This document shows, one piece after another, positions 46,063 through 57,460 of a DNA stretch of 64,000 nucleotides. The notes beneath the pieces were generated by a model, which was not told the origin of the DNA, did no database searches, and was given only the letters and a program-made list of their open reading frames with translations. The position numbers and the translations under genes are program-made. The stretch is from assembly GCA_947561585.1 (NCBI GenBank), contig CANNZV010000503.1, positions 186,001-250,000 of the forward strand. Direction: 5' to 3'. The DNA is from Caprella mutica. Taxonomy: Eukaryota; Arthropoda; Malacostraca; Amphipoda; Caprellidae. Numbering within the stretch: the first letter of the stretch is position 1; each line of letters opens with the position of its first letter.

Positions 46063-47489
46063 TGTATTAAATAATGAGGTATGGGACATAACGGTAATAG
46101 ATTTTTCCTCATATATTGTTAACCGATCATATTACAATAATATTTCACTACGCAATACCCCCTTCATTTGTTTATGACCTTTACTTCTGAGATTTTCAGC
46201 GCTGTAGAAGGCAGTCCAAAATTAGCCACCACTGAATCAACAGCTAAAACTTGTATCTCTCCTGGAAAAAATCTCCCTTTCTACACTGGAAGTTGAACGC
46301 AGGGATATGTTTTACTGCGAGGATTTCCAACTCTAGTATGACTGACTAATCCTTAAAAGGTGGTACCGGGCGGTACGGGGCGAAGTGGTACTAAGATGGT
46401 GGATGGACAGTGACTCTAAGGAATGAAAGTCCTCTTCAATAATGACGGTAAGCAGTATATGAGAGGTTGTTCTGTTACCGTTATTTGAGGTACTTATCCT
46501 AGTGATAAGTATTCCCCTTCATAGTTCCCCAATAAAAACAAAACTGAATTTGCATAAAATATAATTAACATTTTTTCTTAAATATTAAAATCATACTAAA
46601 TTATAAATACCTATGTAAGATTTAATATTACATTTTAGGTTTACCCGTAATTGATAGACTTCTTTTTCTTATTAAAATTAATAAATAGTAAGCTCAACTT
46701 ATTTAGAGTTTATCGTTATTTAGAGTTTATCGTAATTTGGAGTTTATCGTTATTTGGAGTTTATCGTTATTTGGAGTTTATCGTTATTTGGAGTTTATCG
46801 TTATTTGGAGTTTATCGTTATTTGGAGTTTATCGTTATTTGGAGTTTATCGTTATTTGGAGTTTATCGTTATTTGGAGTTTATCGTTATTTGGAGTTTAT
46901 CGTTATTTGGAGTTTATCGTTATTTGGAGTTTATCGTTATTTGGAGTTTATCGTTATTTGGAGTTTATCGTTATTTGGAGTTTATCGTTATTTGGAGTTT
47001 ATCGTTATTTGGAGTTTATCGTTATTTGGAGTTTATCGTTATTTGGAGTTTATCGTTATTTGGAGTTTATCGTTATTTGGAGTTTATCGTTATTTGGAGT
47101 TTATCGTTATTTGGAGTTTATCGTTATTTGGAGTTTATCGTTATTTGGAGTTTATCGTTATTTAGAGTTTATCGTTATTTGTTCTTCAGTTTATTATTGC
47201 AAATAAAATCATAATAGTTACCCTTATTAAAATCTATCAACCCTTTAATTAATTATAATCTTTGAACCTATAATTATATATTTCATGGTTTCTTTTCATT
47301 TTTGCAGTTCAGTACAATCGGAGGTGCGGCGTGGAAGTGGTTGGCTTGCACTCTCTCGGCTGACAAAAGACACTTTATTCTAGAGTTTCAAAATGAGTTT
47401 CAGACTCGTAGTTGTCAAATATCTGCTACGAATAAAAAACTTTTAAACTTTTCATCTATATTTCTCCACATCGTACTATATTTTCGATA
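46063..47489 (+). repeat. 3' LTR of the BEL/Pao element (1427 bp)
   Basis: It matches the 5' LTR along its whole length by eye, except in the tandem array, which has 28 units in place of 58 and two variant units at its start (TTTAGAG, CGTAATTTG). Confidence 0.95.
46706..47181 (+). repeat. 17-bp tandem array in the 3' LTR, 28 units
   Basis: Same GAGTTTATCGTTATTTG unit as in the 5' LTR. The array is shorter by exactly 30 units. Confidence 0.97.
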
Positions 47490-47799
47490 CCTCTAGCTTC
47501 ACCGATGCCATGTCAGGAACATTTGTAAAATTAAGCACATTGCACTCGAATCTTCGCATAACATCAATATTTCGTATTTATCTTTTTCATGCTTTTGGCC
47601 AACATAATACGTTTTAGAAGTCGAATCAAATTCTACAAGTTCATAAACCTTCATTTCCAACGTTTTCGGTAGAGATTTAAGTTCTTCAGACGAATGGATC
47701 AGTTAAATTAAGAGTTCTATACCAGACCAAGAACAATAGTTCACAGGCCATCTACGGTGGATACTTTATGAAGTGATTTCGAAGGCCTTATCCTTAGTG

Positions 47800-47885
47800 G
47801 TACCAGCAAAAAAGCTCTTCTTTTTCTGGTGTTTCCGTTGCAATCATGCTGCGTCTTTTTCTTTTATTAGTGAAATTTGTTTTCT
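47800..47885 (-). pseudogene. Possible pogo/Tigger-type transposase tail
   Basis: KRKRRSMIATETPEKEEL is similar in layout to the basic stretch plus LTDTPEK motif near the end of CENP-B/pogo-type DDE transposases. Surrounding frames are interrupted. The assignment rests on this single block and on the TA-flanked inverted repeats around it. Confidence 0.35.
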
Positions 47886-48410
47886 ATGCAAGGCTTTGTG
47901 ATGACCTCAGATTGCTAAAGCCCTGGAACATGGTCGAAAGTCTCGCTTTAGCTGGAAGCTCAGTTTCTACAAGAAGCCCTGAAGCTACAGTTCACGTTAT
48001 TGTATCAAAAATAGATATTTATTGATTCATATGGAGTAACTAGACAGTTTGGTTGACATTAGGGCACTGTCCCATTGTTAACCAAATTTTCTGTCCTAAC
48101 GATCACCATGACGCCATTTTGAAAACATATGGGTATAGCAGCTCAACTACAAAAGTATGAAGGCAATCCTTTCATATGATCATATTTTACATATTACTTA
48201 ATATTATGTAAAAATGCCGTAAGCATAATATGGTAAATTAACAGATATATAACAATTGAAACAAAGTACGAAAAATTTAGTTTTCCCACCTCTAAAACAC
48301 GTTTTCGCTTTTACACAGGTCTGACTGCACCCCAATCGCTGAATGCAATGCGAGTTAGTTATTCAGCATGTCTCATTGTTCACACTGTCCCATTGATGAC
48401 CATCCTCCCC

Positions 48411-51400
48411 TACTATAATTAGTATTTTGTACTATGTTATTATTAGTAAATTATATCAAAATCGGAGTTCGAAACTAGAATAGACCGAAAATTATTTTGA
48501 AATAAATTGTGCTACATTTCATCACAGTAAAATTTTATCGATAAAACATCAAATTTTTCTTGATTTTCAGTACATAATTTTTAATATTTTTCATGACATT
48601 TTTATACTTTGGAATTTCATTTATATTTCATTTGAAACGGAAAAATATTCTTCGGAAACTAATATTACATTGTATTCTTGATAAGTTTAGAGACAATTGA
48701 CGATATCTTCTATATATCCTGTGGTGTATTAATACAGAATAATTGAAACTAAACACGTGTGCAAAATAATGAATAAATAAAAATGTTGTATCCCATACCG
48801 TCATACGAGTTACTAATTGGATTAATATAGTTTTTTTCAGATTAAGTTTGAACACTGATATTGCTACTGCGAATAATGAGCTTTACTTTGGATAAAAAAT
48901 TATAAACCCCTGTTTTTACATGATAATAGATATTTACTCATGTAATATTCAGAGTGCCATCTATAAACTATACGTAACAAGACTGTAATGAGAAAACTTA
49001 TACCGATGCTATCTATCAGTCTACATATCATTTATTATTTCATGTACAAGATAATATGTAGATAAACAGATGGTCAAATTAGAATGAATGATGACATTAA
49101 CTCATATCTATTACGAATAAAGTTACTCTATTGAGTGTTATTTACACACTTGTGTTAATTGATGCTTATTTTAAATCTTTAATTCATTTTATACGATAGT
49201 TTATCTTGTGGCTTCAAGTTTAACAAGACGAAAACTTACCATAGGCGAATATTCCATGGAATATTTTCGCCCCTCTATACAGACTCCACATAATTCCATA
49301 AATCATGTAAAAAAGCATTCAAGATGTCTTTCTTTTCGCATAGTTTATAACATCAGACATAATGGATGTCGTATCAACAGCATTCAAGCTATGCCTATAC
49401 AATTTTCGATGTATTTTACAACACATATGGTGAGAGGCTGAGATTTATTGCAATGATTTATATCACATCTACAGTATAACAAGACGATAAGCACGTGTGA
49501 AATTTATCATCCAGCCTGCCTGGCATTATTTATTTGCTCATTCAAAAATATAAATTTACGTTCATTAAATTGTTTAAACAAGTGTTAAGAGTGTTATTTT
49601 TATTATTATTTATATAGAAATTAAATCAGTTAGTTATATATTATTAATCTTAGAGAATCGTTGGGAGGCCTATAAAGAATAAATAAGTAATAGTGAAATT
49701 AACAATCCTGGTGAATATTTTGGTATGATTTTGATCAATTAATTATCACCAGTGATAATTTATCACATGGTGGAAATTTACGCATCATTTTTTTCATAGC
49801 AATATATAGCTAAATGGTGTATCCACCAATTTGATGCATTTCCCAATTAATGAATATATTAGTTATTATATATGGATAGTAACTGAACTTATTTGAATAT
49901 ATGTTTAACTATAATCTCAATGGGCTTTTAGATATTAATATTTGTTATTTTGAATTTTTAAACTATTTTTTTTTTGGAAAGAACCTCTTCCTTTTTTATA
50001 TCATCAACATATTTTATTTTTATGTCCTTTTATTCAGGCTAAACATTAATAGCAATCTTAGTACATTCATTTAACTACCCTATACAAGCTGTAGTATAAT
50101 AACCGATAATTGGACACTTTAATAGTACTTGGCAACTGACCGTTCATATAGATGATGAACCAATTTAACCTCTAATAATATAAAATCTGTATTTAACGTT
50201 CACTTTCCGAGTACTGTGGGCATAAATAGGTGTTTGGGTACTTTGAAATTATGAATCTACAAGCATTAGATATATTATTCACTTTTAAATTATGTAAAGA
50301 GTCAGTGAGTACATTGTTTTAAGGATAGCTTACTCTCTGTAGTGAAATATTCCATCCATACCTTTGTGCATTTTAACGTTCTTTATCATTCAACATACCA
50401 CTCTCACAAAGTGAACAGTCATGTCTACCTGTAAAGCTACTACTGCATATTTCTGGACTGTTTGTCTCATTTGACATGAACGAGTCTGACTTTTCTAGTT
50501 TGAAATCATCTAACTTTTCATTCTTTGATGCTGGAAAATAACTATTAATATATTTAAGCTAATAATAGATAATTCAAACAAAGAACTTGCAGTTTCATAT
50601 ATTAAGATAATCCGTGTTGAATAAAAGGAAAATATTTAATCTGGATAACCAAATAATTTGAAATAAAAAATGGAAAAAAATTTTTGCAAAAAAAATCGAG
50701 AAAAAAAATCGAGAAGAATAATTTGGAAAAAATCTGGATAACAAAAAGCCAGTATTTGGTATTTTACCTTATTTTCACATTTTTCCCGATTTTTTCTTTC
50801 TGTTATTCAGATTTTCCGATATCCCTATTTCTGTTATCTTAGCTGTGTTTTTATTATCATTATCTGGATATCAATAATTTTGGTCATGAAATTAAATCGC
50901 CATGCACCATCCATGCAATATTGATAAACCAATAGCCAAATACACATCCGAATAATTTCCGAATTTTAAAAACTGGATTTAATGAAATCCGGATAATCCG
51001 TCAAAGAGAACGAGTAGTGAACGGTGATTGGATAGTGTCCGAGATTGAATAAAACGTCGAGTTTGCACTATCATAGTTACGATATTTGTTTGTATGTAAT
51101 CACTGAAAGATTAAACTAACTAAATAAATAAATAACTAAGGAGGGAATACGTTTATAGTTGTTGATTTTTGTAATTGAATATAATTATATTTATCTGTTA
51201 TTGTACTGTACTGTTATTAAGTAATCACGAGAGAAAAAATATATATTAATCTACACAATATTTTTGGTCAATTAATTAATTTATTTAGGAACAGTTTAAT
51301 TATCTAACAATTAATATTATTGAATTCGCAGTACCTAAAAATTAAATTTTATTTGAACCAATAAATATAGAAGATGTTATTAGTAAGAATACAAATTACC

Positions 51401-53019
51401 TTTACATCAATAGGATTAATTAACATAAAATTGTTACCATGAGTTATTTTTCTGCCAATTACTGCACGCAGCTCTATTCAAATCAACAGTAATCTCTTAT
51501 GCAACCTAACAGGAACATAAAAATATCATCTACTGGCACTGAAGACGCAAATAAAGTGTTATTGTTCGCTTGTATAGAGAAATAATAGCAAGAGCTTCAC
51601 AGGAAGTTCTTTAGGAACACTCATCTGTATGCAAACACAAAATAAGAACTAGAAAAGAGACTATATCTGTTTGGAGAGGGAAACTTCTCCGCATAAATGA
51701 ATACTCACTTTTGGTTTCATCTTTTTTGCGACTTAAGGGAGTTGGTTGTAAGAGACGATTTTTATCTGACAACTTAGGACGTGACCGACCGAAACGGAGT
51801 TAACATTTGGATTATGAAAACAGTTAATTCCACTCGAATTTTTACATTCAATTTATAGGAAATAATATTAAAAATGTTCAAGTTGATCTTTTATGTTCAG
51901 TACTTCTAAACTCATGACTGTGTGGTGTATCGTATGAGATAAAATTAGAAGAACTGTAACAATTATATTCATAATAAATATGATCAAAAGCAAAGAACTT
52001 TCCTACGCGTTCTCGACTAATTTTCATTATAATGCTAGATTGATATTTAAGATTAATTTTTTGCTTAAATTTTATACTCAATTGTTTAAGCTACTGTTAT
52101 TTTAATTGATAATGCAAATAATTATGAAGAATTATAAGCAAATCTAGAGCAAAATATATTTTCTGGGACGAAGATGAATGGCTGGAGAAATGAATAATTA
52201 TTTGTATGGTTTCACTTCTCACAGTATAATATAATAGTTCTCTTTTACTATATACTGATAATAATTTGCATGTGACTTATGATTTATATTCTTAATGCTT
52301 TCATAAAAACTAATTTACAGAGATCAATAAAGTAACGAATTGATATAAGAAAGTGCTTTATTTCGTCAATTAGTTTTATAATTTAAATCTAATAAAATTT
52401 AAAAATAGGAGAATAGCATGCAATTTTCCTATAAATCAGAAAAAAAATGTTCTAGCATTTCAAAATAAAAACAGGCCAAAATGATTCAGATTTGTATAGC
52501 CTTATATTAATTTCTATAATTTTAGAATACATCAAGAATGACTAAAAAAGAAGTATAACTGCACAATCAATAATTTTTATGAATAAATGTCAATGAAATT
52601 TTGTGAAAGTTTGTATTGAATATATTTGTAGCAATATGACAACAAACTTTAAACAAAATTAAATCTAATTTCTATTTTATAATAGATTATTTTGTTCTAA
52701 AATAACCCTATGTTATTGAAGAAATATTTGAGGTGACATTTTAATAGATTCATACATATTGTTTATTGTTTATTGAAATTCTGTTCACGTTAAAATACTA
52801 TATAAAAGTTTTACAATTTTAAAATACAAACAGTTTGATTCTTTAAAAGTCTAGCGTGACTTGTAGAATCTAAAAATCTAAAATCTAACTAAAAATATCA
52901 TACATATCTAAAAATAGAATACCTATTCAAAAACATAAATCTACCTAAAAATATAAAACCTACCTAAGTTACCGGTCTGAACAAGTCAATTTTAAAAGTG
53001 ACAATTACAAAGTAAAAAC
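48411..53019. other. Long AT-rich stretch without recognised genes
   Basis: Nothing firm is seen. At 50640-50830 a stretch of TCTGGATAAC...GTTATTCAGA words forms weak inverted pairs. At 52860-52965 CTAAAAATCTA-type words repeat loosely. A minus-strand frame near 49245-49440 ends at a good splice-donor sequence but has an internal stop. Confidence 0.45.
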
Positions 53020-53241
53020 GTACTAAACAGGACTAGGGTTATAACAGTTAAGACAATATTTTCTATATTCTTTTTTAAAACTGTAGTTGGACAACGGGTT
53101 ACATAAAAATTTAGGTAAATTGTAAAAAGCTTCGATAGATCTAAAAATAGTGAAATTTCTTTTTAGCTCTAATCTAATTCTCGGTAAAATTAGTCTATAT
53201 CCTCTGGTTTGATGGTCATGTGCAGGAATAAAATCATACAA
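53020..53241 (-). pseudogene. C-terminal fragment of a non-LTR reverse transcriptase
   Basis: The minus strand reads HDHQTRGYRLILPRIRLELK, then FRSIEAFYNLPKFL and NYSFKKEYRKYCL. Together these match the tail of jockey/CR1-type reverse transcriptases (H..TR......PR.R......F......FN.LP......S..SFK..L..). Only about 70 residues remain, as expected for a severely 5'-truncated insertion. It is a different copy from the one at 20.9-22.1 kb. Confidence 0.6.
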
Positions 53242-53507
53242 TAAAATGTAACTAAATACAAATAATAATTAAAATGACTCGTCTTGTTATTATTTTATTT
53301 AATATAATTAAACTGAGAGATTATCTTTTAACATAATTAACATACTACGAAGCAGCTCAATAATAACACTATTACACGTCAGTAAAGATGACATTTTATT
53401 ATTTGATTAAGATAATTAGTGCAATAATTGTGATGTAAATAATTAAATAGAATTAACGTTCATTCAGTTCTTGTAAAGCTTATAACATTGTTTTTTAATT
53501 ATTATTA
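53242..53507. other. AT-rich spacer
   Basis: Nothing recognised. Confidence 0.5.
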
Positions 53508-54327
53508 TTATTAAATGAAATATGTCCTATTATTAAATGAAATATGTCCTATTATTAAATGAAATATGTCCTATCGTTAAATGAAATATGTCCTATTATT
53601 AAATGAAATATATCCTATCATTAAATGAAATATGTCCTATTATTAAATGAAATATGTCCTATTATTAAATGAAATATGTCCTATTATTAAATGAAATATA
53701 TCCTATCATTAAATGAAATATGTCCTATTATTAAATGAAATATGTCCTATTATTAAATGAAATATGTCCTATTATTAAATGAAATATGTCCTATCATTAA
53801 ATGAAATATGTCCTATTATTAAATGAAATATGTCCTATTATTAAATGAAATATGTCCTAATATTAAATGAAATATGTCCTATTATTAAATGAAATATGTC
53901 CTATTATTAAATGAAATATGTCCTATCATTAAATGAAATATGTCCTTTTATTAAATGAAATATGTCCTATTATTAAATGAAATATGTCCTATCATTAAAT
54001 GAAATATGTCCTATCATTAAATGAAATATGTCCTTTTATTAAATGAAATATGTCCTATTATTAAATGAAATATGTCCTATCATTAAATGAAATATGTCCT
54101 ATTATTAAATGAAATATGTCCTATCATTAAATGAAATATGTTCTATTATTAAATGAAATATATCCTATTATTTAATGAAATATGTCCTATTATTAAATGA
54201 AATATGTCCTATTATTAAATGAAATATGTCCTATTATTAAATGAAATACGTCCTATTATTAAATGAAATATGTCCTATTATTAAATGAAATATGTCCTAC
54301 TATTAAATGAAATATGTCTTATTATTA
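53508..54327. repeat. 22-bp tandem array, ~37 copies
   Basis: The unit is ATTAAATGAAATATGTCCTA plus two bases (TT or TC). Common single-base variants include CATTAAATG for TATTAAATG, ATATCC for ATGTCC and CCTTTT for CCTATT. They are scattered along the array. Confidence 0.97.
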
Positions 54328-54643
54328 AAATTAAATTTTATATAAATTGCAATATTATTATGTATAACAAATCAAATAGATATTATGAAAGATAAAATTG
54401 AAAAAGCGTATTTTGTTTAAATGACAGATCATCTCTAACAGACAATGATATTGTATAGTAATTATACATTACTAGATCGATTGTTAATGAATAATAGCGT
54501 ACTTAATTCACAATTAGTATACTGACCATCTTTTTCAATTACCATTCGTTTCTTCATTAAGTTGTATCCAATAGTTATATATTAAATCATATACTGTCTT
54601 GATATAAATATAGTTGGTATAACAAGAAGATATATCAGCAGTA
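54328..54643. other. AT-rich sequence, nothing recognised
   Basis: No supported feature before the inverted repeat at 54644. Confidence 0.5.
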
Positions 54644-55182
54644 TTTATATATCAAAGCTAAACAAATTCCAAATACAATTTAAATTTCTTCCCGCATGCA
54701 TCTGATTTGCAATAAAATATCTAATGGTAGAGCACATCACTTTGTGGAACCTGTGTCTCTGATAGTACACTCTGACACGTGTTTAGTTTTTACCCGATAA
54801 GCTGAGTCACAAAAACGTGACACTTGAATGCACTTGCTATAATTTTGATACACTAATGTGCTTCGAGAGGTTAGAAGTGTTTTAGTGAGATGCACTTTTA
54901 TAGTATCTTTGAACATGCATCTTTAAAATAGATGAAAGTAATATCAGTAGACTAAATTAAAGTGCAAACTCTATACCTTAAAGTGCATTCAAATTTAGTT
55001 TTATCGATTTGTTAATTGCAGTAATTTTGTTATTGCTGTTTCAATATTAATTTTATTTAGTTACATTCAATTCAAAAACAATAGATAATAACTTCATACT
55101 GATTCTAATAATAAATTTTGCAGTTATAGGCTTCTAACAAAATGTAACAGAAAAAATAGGCAAGTCACTAAAATCAGAAAAT
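54644..55182 (+). repeat. Left arm of the long inverted repeat
   Basis: Good identity to the right arm over most of its length, with scattered substitutions and small indels. It contains repeated GTGCACTT/AAGTGCA-like words and TCTCTGATAGTA (54757-54768), the complement of the satellite core. Confidence 0.85.
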
Positions 55183-56458
55183 TGAATACCAACATTGTAT
55201 AAGTATCGTCATTATGTTATTATTTTCAGAATTTATCCTCCAGAAATGCTCCCATAGTTTATTGACAAAATAAGAACATCACAGTCTCTAAATATTATAC
55301 TAAGTTAAAAAAAATGAAATCGTGTTTTCCAAATTATATTTCGAACTCAAGTGATTGGATTGCCGTAGGTCATTTCTCTTTCGGTAAAGATTTACTGAAA
55401 GATATGCTACTATTTTCACTACATTTTTCAGTATTGTAGATTTGATACACACTAAACTCATATTAGAATTGATAATATGAATAATTCATTCTTTATAAAA
55501 ATATCCAGGATACCTATATAATAGACATTTTGAGGGTTTCAGTTATTGAAATAAAATAATTATTTGAAATGGAAGAAGAAGTTCTGAAGCTTCTTTTCAT
55601 TATTTTTTTTTCATTTGTTTTTATTAAAACCTTCATTTGATATTTGCACATCCATTGGTAAACGACAAAGAATAATTATCTAATCAAATTAATATTAACA
55701 ACCAAAGATAAGAAACAAATATTTCTTAGGAATTCCAACTATTTTTACAAAAACCATTTCCCCCACCCATCAATAAAATCCTTATAACATTCATAAAAAT
55801 GAATAAACCTAATTAAAATTTAACTGTGGATGCAGAAATGTTCAACAATGAAAAAATACCAGAAATAAACATGTCATTTAATAGTTTTTGAAATATACTA
55901 ACTTAAAGTTTTTTGAGACACCCTGTATATTTGAATAAATGCTCATAATATGAGTATCTTCACATTTATCACCTTCTTTTTTGTATAATCGTATGTAATT
56001 AGTTGAAAAGTGTAAGACATGAAAAGACAGCTTCCAAATCAGTTTAAAAATAAAATTTTCAATATTTTTACATGAGGACTGGTCAGACTGGACCAGTCCC
56101 AAAAGAGATATTGAACCTAGGTAGCTATGGTTCTTGTACCAATATTGGGACAACATCGTGACAACATTGAAACATTTTATTGAACAATAAAAAAACAAAA
56201 TAAAGCATATTACGAAATAAATTAACGAGTTCAAGCCCATATGTAAGTATTAGATTGGCAATATTGGGACAACATTGGGACAACATTAATGATATTGGGA
56301 GATCATTGGGATAACATTGACCCGATAATCATTGCTACCTGATAATCCATATAATCATCTATCTACAATAATAAATAGAAGCCAGCTTCATTCCAGAGAA
56401 TTAAGGTAATGTTCCATAGAATATAATTCCAGGTAATCACTCTACATCTTATACTCAC
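55183..56458. other. AT-rich sequence with a solo Tc1-type end
   Basis: AAAGTTTTTTGAGACACCCTGTAT at about 55904-55928 reads, on the minus strand, as a CAGGGTGTC-type end like those of Tc1/mariner MITEs, but no partner end was found. ACCAATATTGGGACAACATC (56138) and CAATATTGGGACAACATTGG (56260) are short runs of the 11-bp repeat seen at 37 kb. Confidence 0.5.
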
Positions 56459-56857
56459 CCACTATAATTTTCCCTGTGGGTCTTGCATGTCCCAGATTAT
56501 ATACCAAATCCTTAAGAAATTCCTCCTAATTCATTATATGAGCGCCAGGACTAATTTTTCACTGCTACTTTACTTTGGATAGAAACAAGACACAGAGTCT
56601 AGAATAATTCTGAGTGAGGCCCATTAAATTCGCATCAATATCCATTAAGAAGGAGCACCAGTCTCTCATTCTGGATGCATGATGAAACATGGTCGCCATG
56701 AAAGATATCCTGAAGATTATAGGTGCATTCATATCTTTAAATTCAATAAGAAGATTACTCCAAATGAGATAATTGATAGTTAGTTGCACTTGGATTACAC
56801 GGTAGAGTGTGATAATGTGAAGGTGATAGGAAGGGGTATTTTTGTACAAGAGGATTA
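56459..56857 (-). CDS. Candidate exons of a multi-pass membrane protein (possibly odorant-receptor type)
   Basis: The first exon would run from a good acceptor (TGTATCATTCCAG, ends 56858) to a donor AAA|GTAAAG at 56574. It encodes LYRVIQVQLTINYLIWSNLL, a transmembrane-like stretch, then KDMNAPIIFRISFMATMF and RMRDWCSFLMDID. A second short exon, 56525 to a strong donor GTGG|GTGAGT at 56459, would continue in frame as EEFLKDLVYNLGHARPTG. The intron between them would be only 48 nt, which is very short. The hydrophobic helix, charged loop and spaced Leu/Asp suggest the N-terminal half of an insect odorant receptor, but no signature proves it. It may be a pseudogene fragment. Confidence 0.3.
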
Positions 56858-56912
56858 CTGGAATGATACACAAGATATTATTGTTATATTTACTTTTATT
56901 ATTCCTTAACAT

Positions 56913-57460
56913 AAGATTGATAATATGGTATTGAATTATAATACCTTGCTCAGTAGCATATTTTCTTTCAATAAAATCTCCTTAAATAAATTTGCTTGCG
57001 GTCATGAATAATTCCATTATAAATTCTGAACGAATATTCTAAAATACTCTACAACGCATAAAATATTCAATACTGTACAAATAAAAGTAAAATTTTTTAA
57101 AGTAGAAATTAGTTTCAACTGATTTATTCAAATTCATATTCGAATTGATGTTGAATCTTATAAAAGAATAAAAATAATGAAAATTGCAAACTATAAAATA
57201 CAACACATCTATCAAAAACACTTTGAATATTACACGTGTTTTTGTAATTCAAAGGATGAGATATCACTTCTATTAATCAATAGTATTCTGCCGATCAAAA
57301 GAAAACAATTCAAATAACCACTATTCATCCGGTCTCATCAAGTCTAAGCTGCAATAAGAGGGCAGTACCAACCTAATGAACTCGTTATTTTGTTCACTTT
57401 AAAAGAAAATTGAATGATTGATCTCCAGCGAAAGAATTCAGTCAGTGTACAATAACAATC
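56913..57460. other. AT-rich sequence, nothing recognised
   Basis: No supported feature before the satellite. Confidence 0.5.

Larger units (their letters stand above)
38135..47489 (+). mobile_element. Full-length BEL/Pao LTR retrotransposon
   Basis: The element is 9355 bp, flanked by the 5-bp target duplication CCTCT (38130-38134 and 47490-47494). It consists of a 5' LTR, a primer-binding site, one Gag-Pol frame, a short untranslated stretch and a 3' LTR. By eye the LTRs are identical outside their tandem arrays, so the insertion is very recent. It lies inside an older inverted-repeat element. No envelope gene is present: only 365 bp separate the stop codon from the 3' LTR. Confidence 0.97.
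37805..48410. mobile_element. Older inverted-repeat DNA element split by the BEL retrotransposon
   Basis: The left end (AGGAGGATGGTCATCAATGG, 37806-37825) and the right end (CCATTGATGACCATCCTCCC, 48390-48409) are inverted repeats about 23 bp long, with TA next to each. Without the retrotransposon the element would be about 1.24 kb. The word GGGACAGT or its complement recurs near both ends (38020, 48080, 48385). A minus-strand fragment KRKRRSMIATETPEKEELF (about 47810-47870) resembles the C-terminal tail of pogo/Tigger-type transposases, which also use TA targets. Confidence 0.65.

Noticed and set aside
49245..49440. Minus-strand frame ending at a consensus donor (CTATG|GTAAGT), possible exon
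   Set aside because: An in-frame TGA interrupts it, and no domain or acceptor was recognised. It was left out of the gene list.
55904..55928. Complete Tc1-type MITE
   Set aside because: Only one CAGGGTGTC-type end was found. Without a partner end the limits cannot be defined.
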